Assembly (NCBI GenBank): GCA_002455425.1
Contig: DKKT01000041.1
Location: 1 to 13,484, forward strand
Direction of reading: 5' to 3'
Length of the DNA stretch: 13,484 nt
Origin: Chthonomonas sp. UBA6659
GTDB taxonomy: Bacteria; Armatimonadota; Fimbriimonadia; Fimbriimonadales; Fimbriimonadaceae
Under the pieces are notes generated by a model, which made no database searches, had not been told where the DNA came from, and saw only the letters and a program-made list of their open reading frames with translations. The position numbers and the translations under genes were made by a program. Of the stretch, positions 12,918 through 13,484 are shown piece after piece (the first letter of the stretch is position 1; each line of letters begins with the position of its first letter).

Positions 12918-13484
12918 TGTAACTCCTTCAAGTCCCGGGAGCTCTCTTGTAACTGGGAATACGATAATCTCAACATGATGCTCACCTCGCCGTCGAGGTG
13001 GTACGATGAGCATGTCTCGAATCGGTACTCCGATCCCGATGTGATGATGGGGCGTCGGAAGTGGGCGAATTATGGCCTAACGGGCAACTTCCAGGCTTTC
13101 AGCACGTGGGACGAGATCGGTCGTCTGTGGAGCTACACGCCTGAGGCTGAAGGTGGCACCGGCGCGGCCTACGCCTATCGAGCCGACGGCATGGGTGTGC
13201 GCAAGGTGACCGGCTTCAGCATGTGGTGGATCGAACCCAATGCCCAGGAAGCGGGCTATTACGTCGACGAAATCGACCTCGGTGCTCCGACATATCGCTA
13301 CTTCTATGACGGGCAGATGATGCAGGAGGACGACAAGACGATCCCGAATCTGATGGGGGCACCGAACGATCTCGGGGAATTCGTATGCGCTGGGGGCGCG
13401 GGGCATCGACCGCATCGTGCCCTGGACCTATGCTTCTGGCACCCGAACGAACGGGACCGCGTCGTATCCGGTGTATGATGGACA
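12918..13484 (+). pseudogene. Rhs/YD-repeat protein fragment, 5'-truncated and frameshifted, runs off the window
   Basis: The frame is open from 12918, and Rhs-like sequence begins about 12951 with W-E-Y-D-N-L-N-M-M, followed by N-R-Y-S-D-P-D-V, W-D-E-I-G-R-L-W-S-Y-T-P-E-A, Y-A-Y-R-A-D-G-M-G-V-R-K-V and Y-R-Y-F-Y-D-G-Q-M. These Y-D, Y-R-A-D-G and Y-F-Y-D-G steps are typical of the Rhs core. Rhs sequence in this frame stops near 13349 and resumes from 13384 in the +1 frame: Y-A-L-G-A-R-G-I-D-R-I-V-P-W then T-A-S-Y-P-V-Y-D-G-H, to the window end. The first frame hits a stop at 13476-13478. One extra base, perhaps in the G-run 13355-13359, explains the break. No signal peptide or Rhs N-terminus is present, so this is a displaced core fragment rather than a full Rhs gene. 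Confidence 0.75.
13462..13484. repeat. 23-base Rhs-junction direct repeat, copy 2 (at window edge)
   Basis: Identical to 11734-11756. It is cut by the window end, so the repeat may be longer. It encodes S-Y-P-V-Y-D-G in the frame of the downstream part of the Rhs fragment. Confidence 0.85.

Noticed and set aside
1..13484. tRNA, rRNA or riboswitch genes
   Set aside because: I saw no cloverleaf with a T-loop consensus and no recognisable riboswitch core in the few intergenic gaps. A covariance-model scan would settle it.

Overview
The window looks like a chromosomal segment of a high-GC free-living bacterium. It carries complex I, shikimate, PII nitrogen-signalling and type IV pilus/secretion genes. 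The style of the Rhs fragments, MmcQ/YjbR protein and large secreted glycosidase would suit an Armatimonadota (Fimbriimonas-like) genome, but that placement is an inference from general resemblance only. Several chromosomal genes have no clear Shine-Dalgarno site and instead carry a TANNNT box 3-11 bases before the start codon, which suggests short-leader or leaderless mRNAs.

Region 1 (1-2074): a three-domain protein, class III cyclase homology + TIR + AAA-type ATPase, with the build of a signalling or defence NTPase. Region 2 (2080-5091, minus): a secreted protein of about 1003 residues that joins an N-terminal beta-rich region, an alpha-helical glycosidase-like region and a GH43-like beta-propeller. 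It converges on region 1 with 5 bases between stop codons. Region 3 (5192-7560, plus): divergent from region 2, a stand-alone nuoM with a hydrophilic C-terminal extension, followed with a TTGA overlap by a short uroporphyrinogen-decarboxylase-like gene. Region 4 (7561-7986): a nested inverted repeat, then a minus-strand MmcQ/YjbR gene. Region 5 (8127-10543): a GspE/PilB-type ATPase and aroE as a tight plus-strand pair, converging on a minus-strand glnB; the aroE and glnB stop codons interlock in a 10-base palindrome.

Region 6 (about 10680-13484) is accessory DNA. It holds a frameshifted hypothetical gene, two small membrane-protein genes, an FGE-sulfatase-domain gene, a structured repeat-rich non-coding stretch and at least three Rhs/YD-repeat remnants. 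A 23-base exact repeat, encoding the Rhs core stretch S-Y-P-V-Y-D-G, occurs at 11734-11756 and again at the very end of the window (13462-13484). At the first copy the Rhs frame runs straight into a membrane protein and is followed by the FGE-like gene, which is what an orphan Rhs tip cassette would look like. Codon use is more A/T-rich at third positions from about 11700 to 12950, consistent with transfer.

The items most worth follow-up are the cyclase-TIR-ATPase protein, the Rhs-junction repeat with its cargo, and the recurrent TANNNT-to-start spacing.
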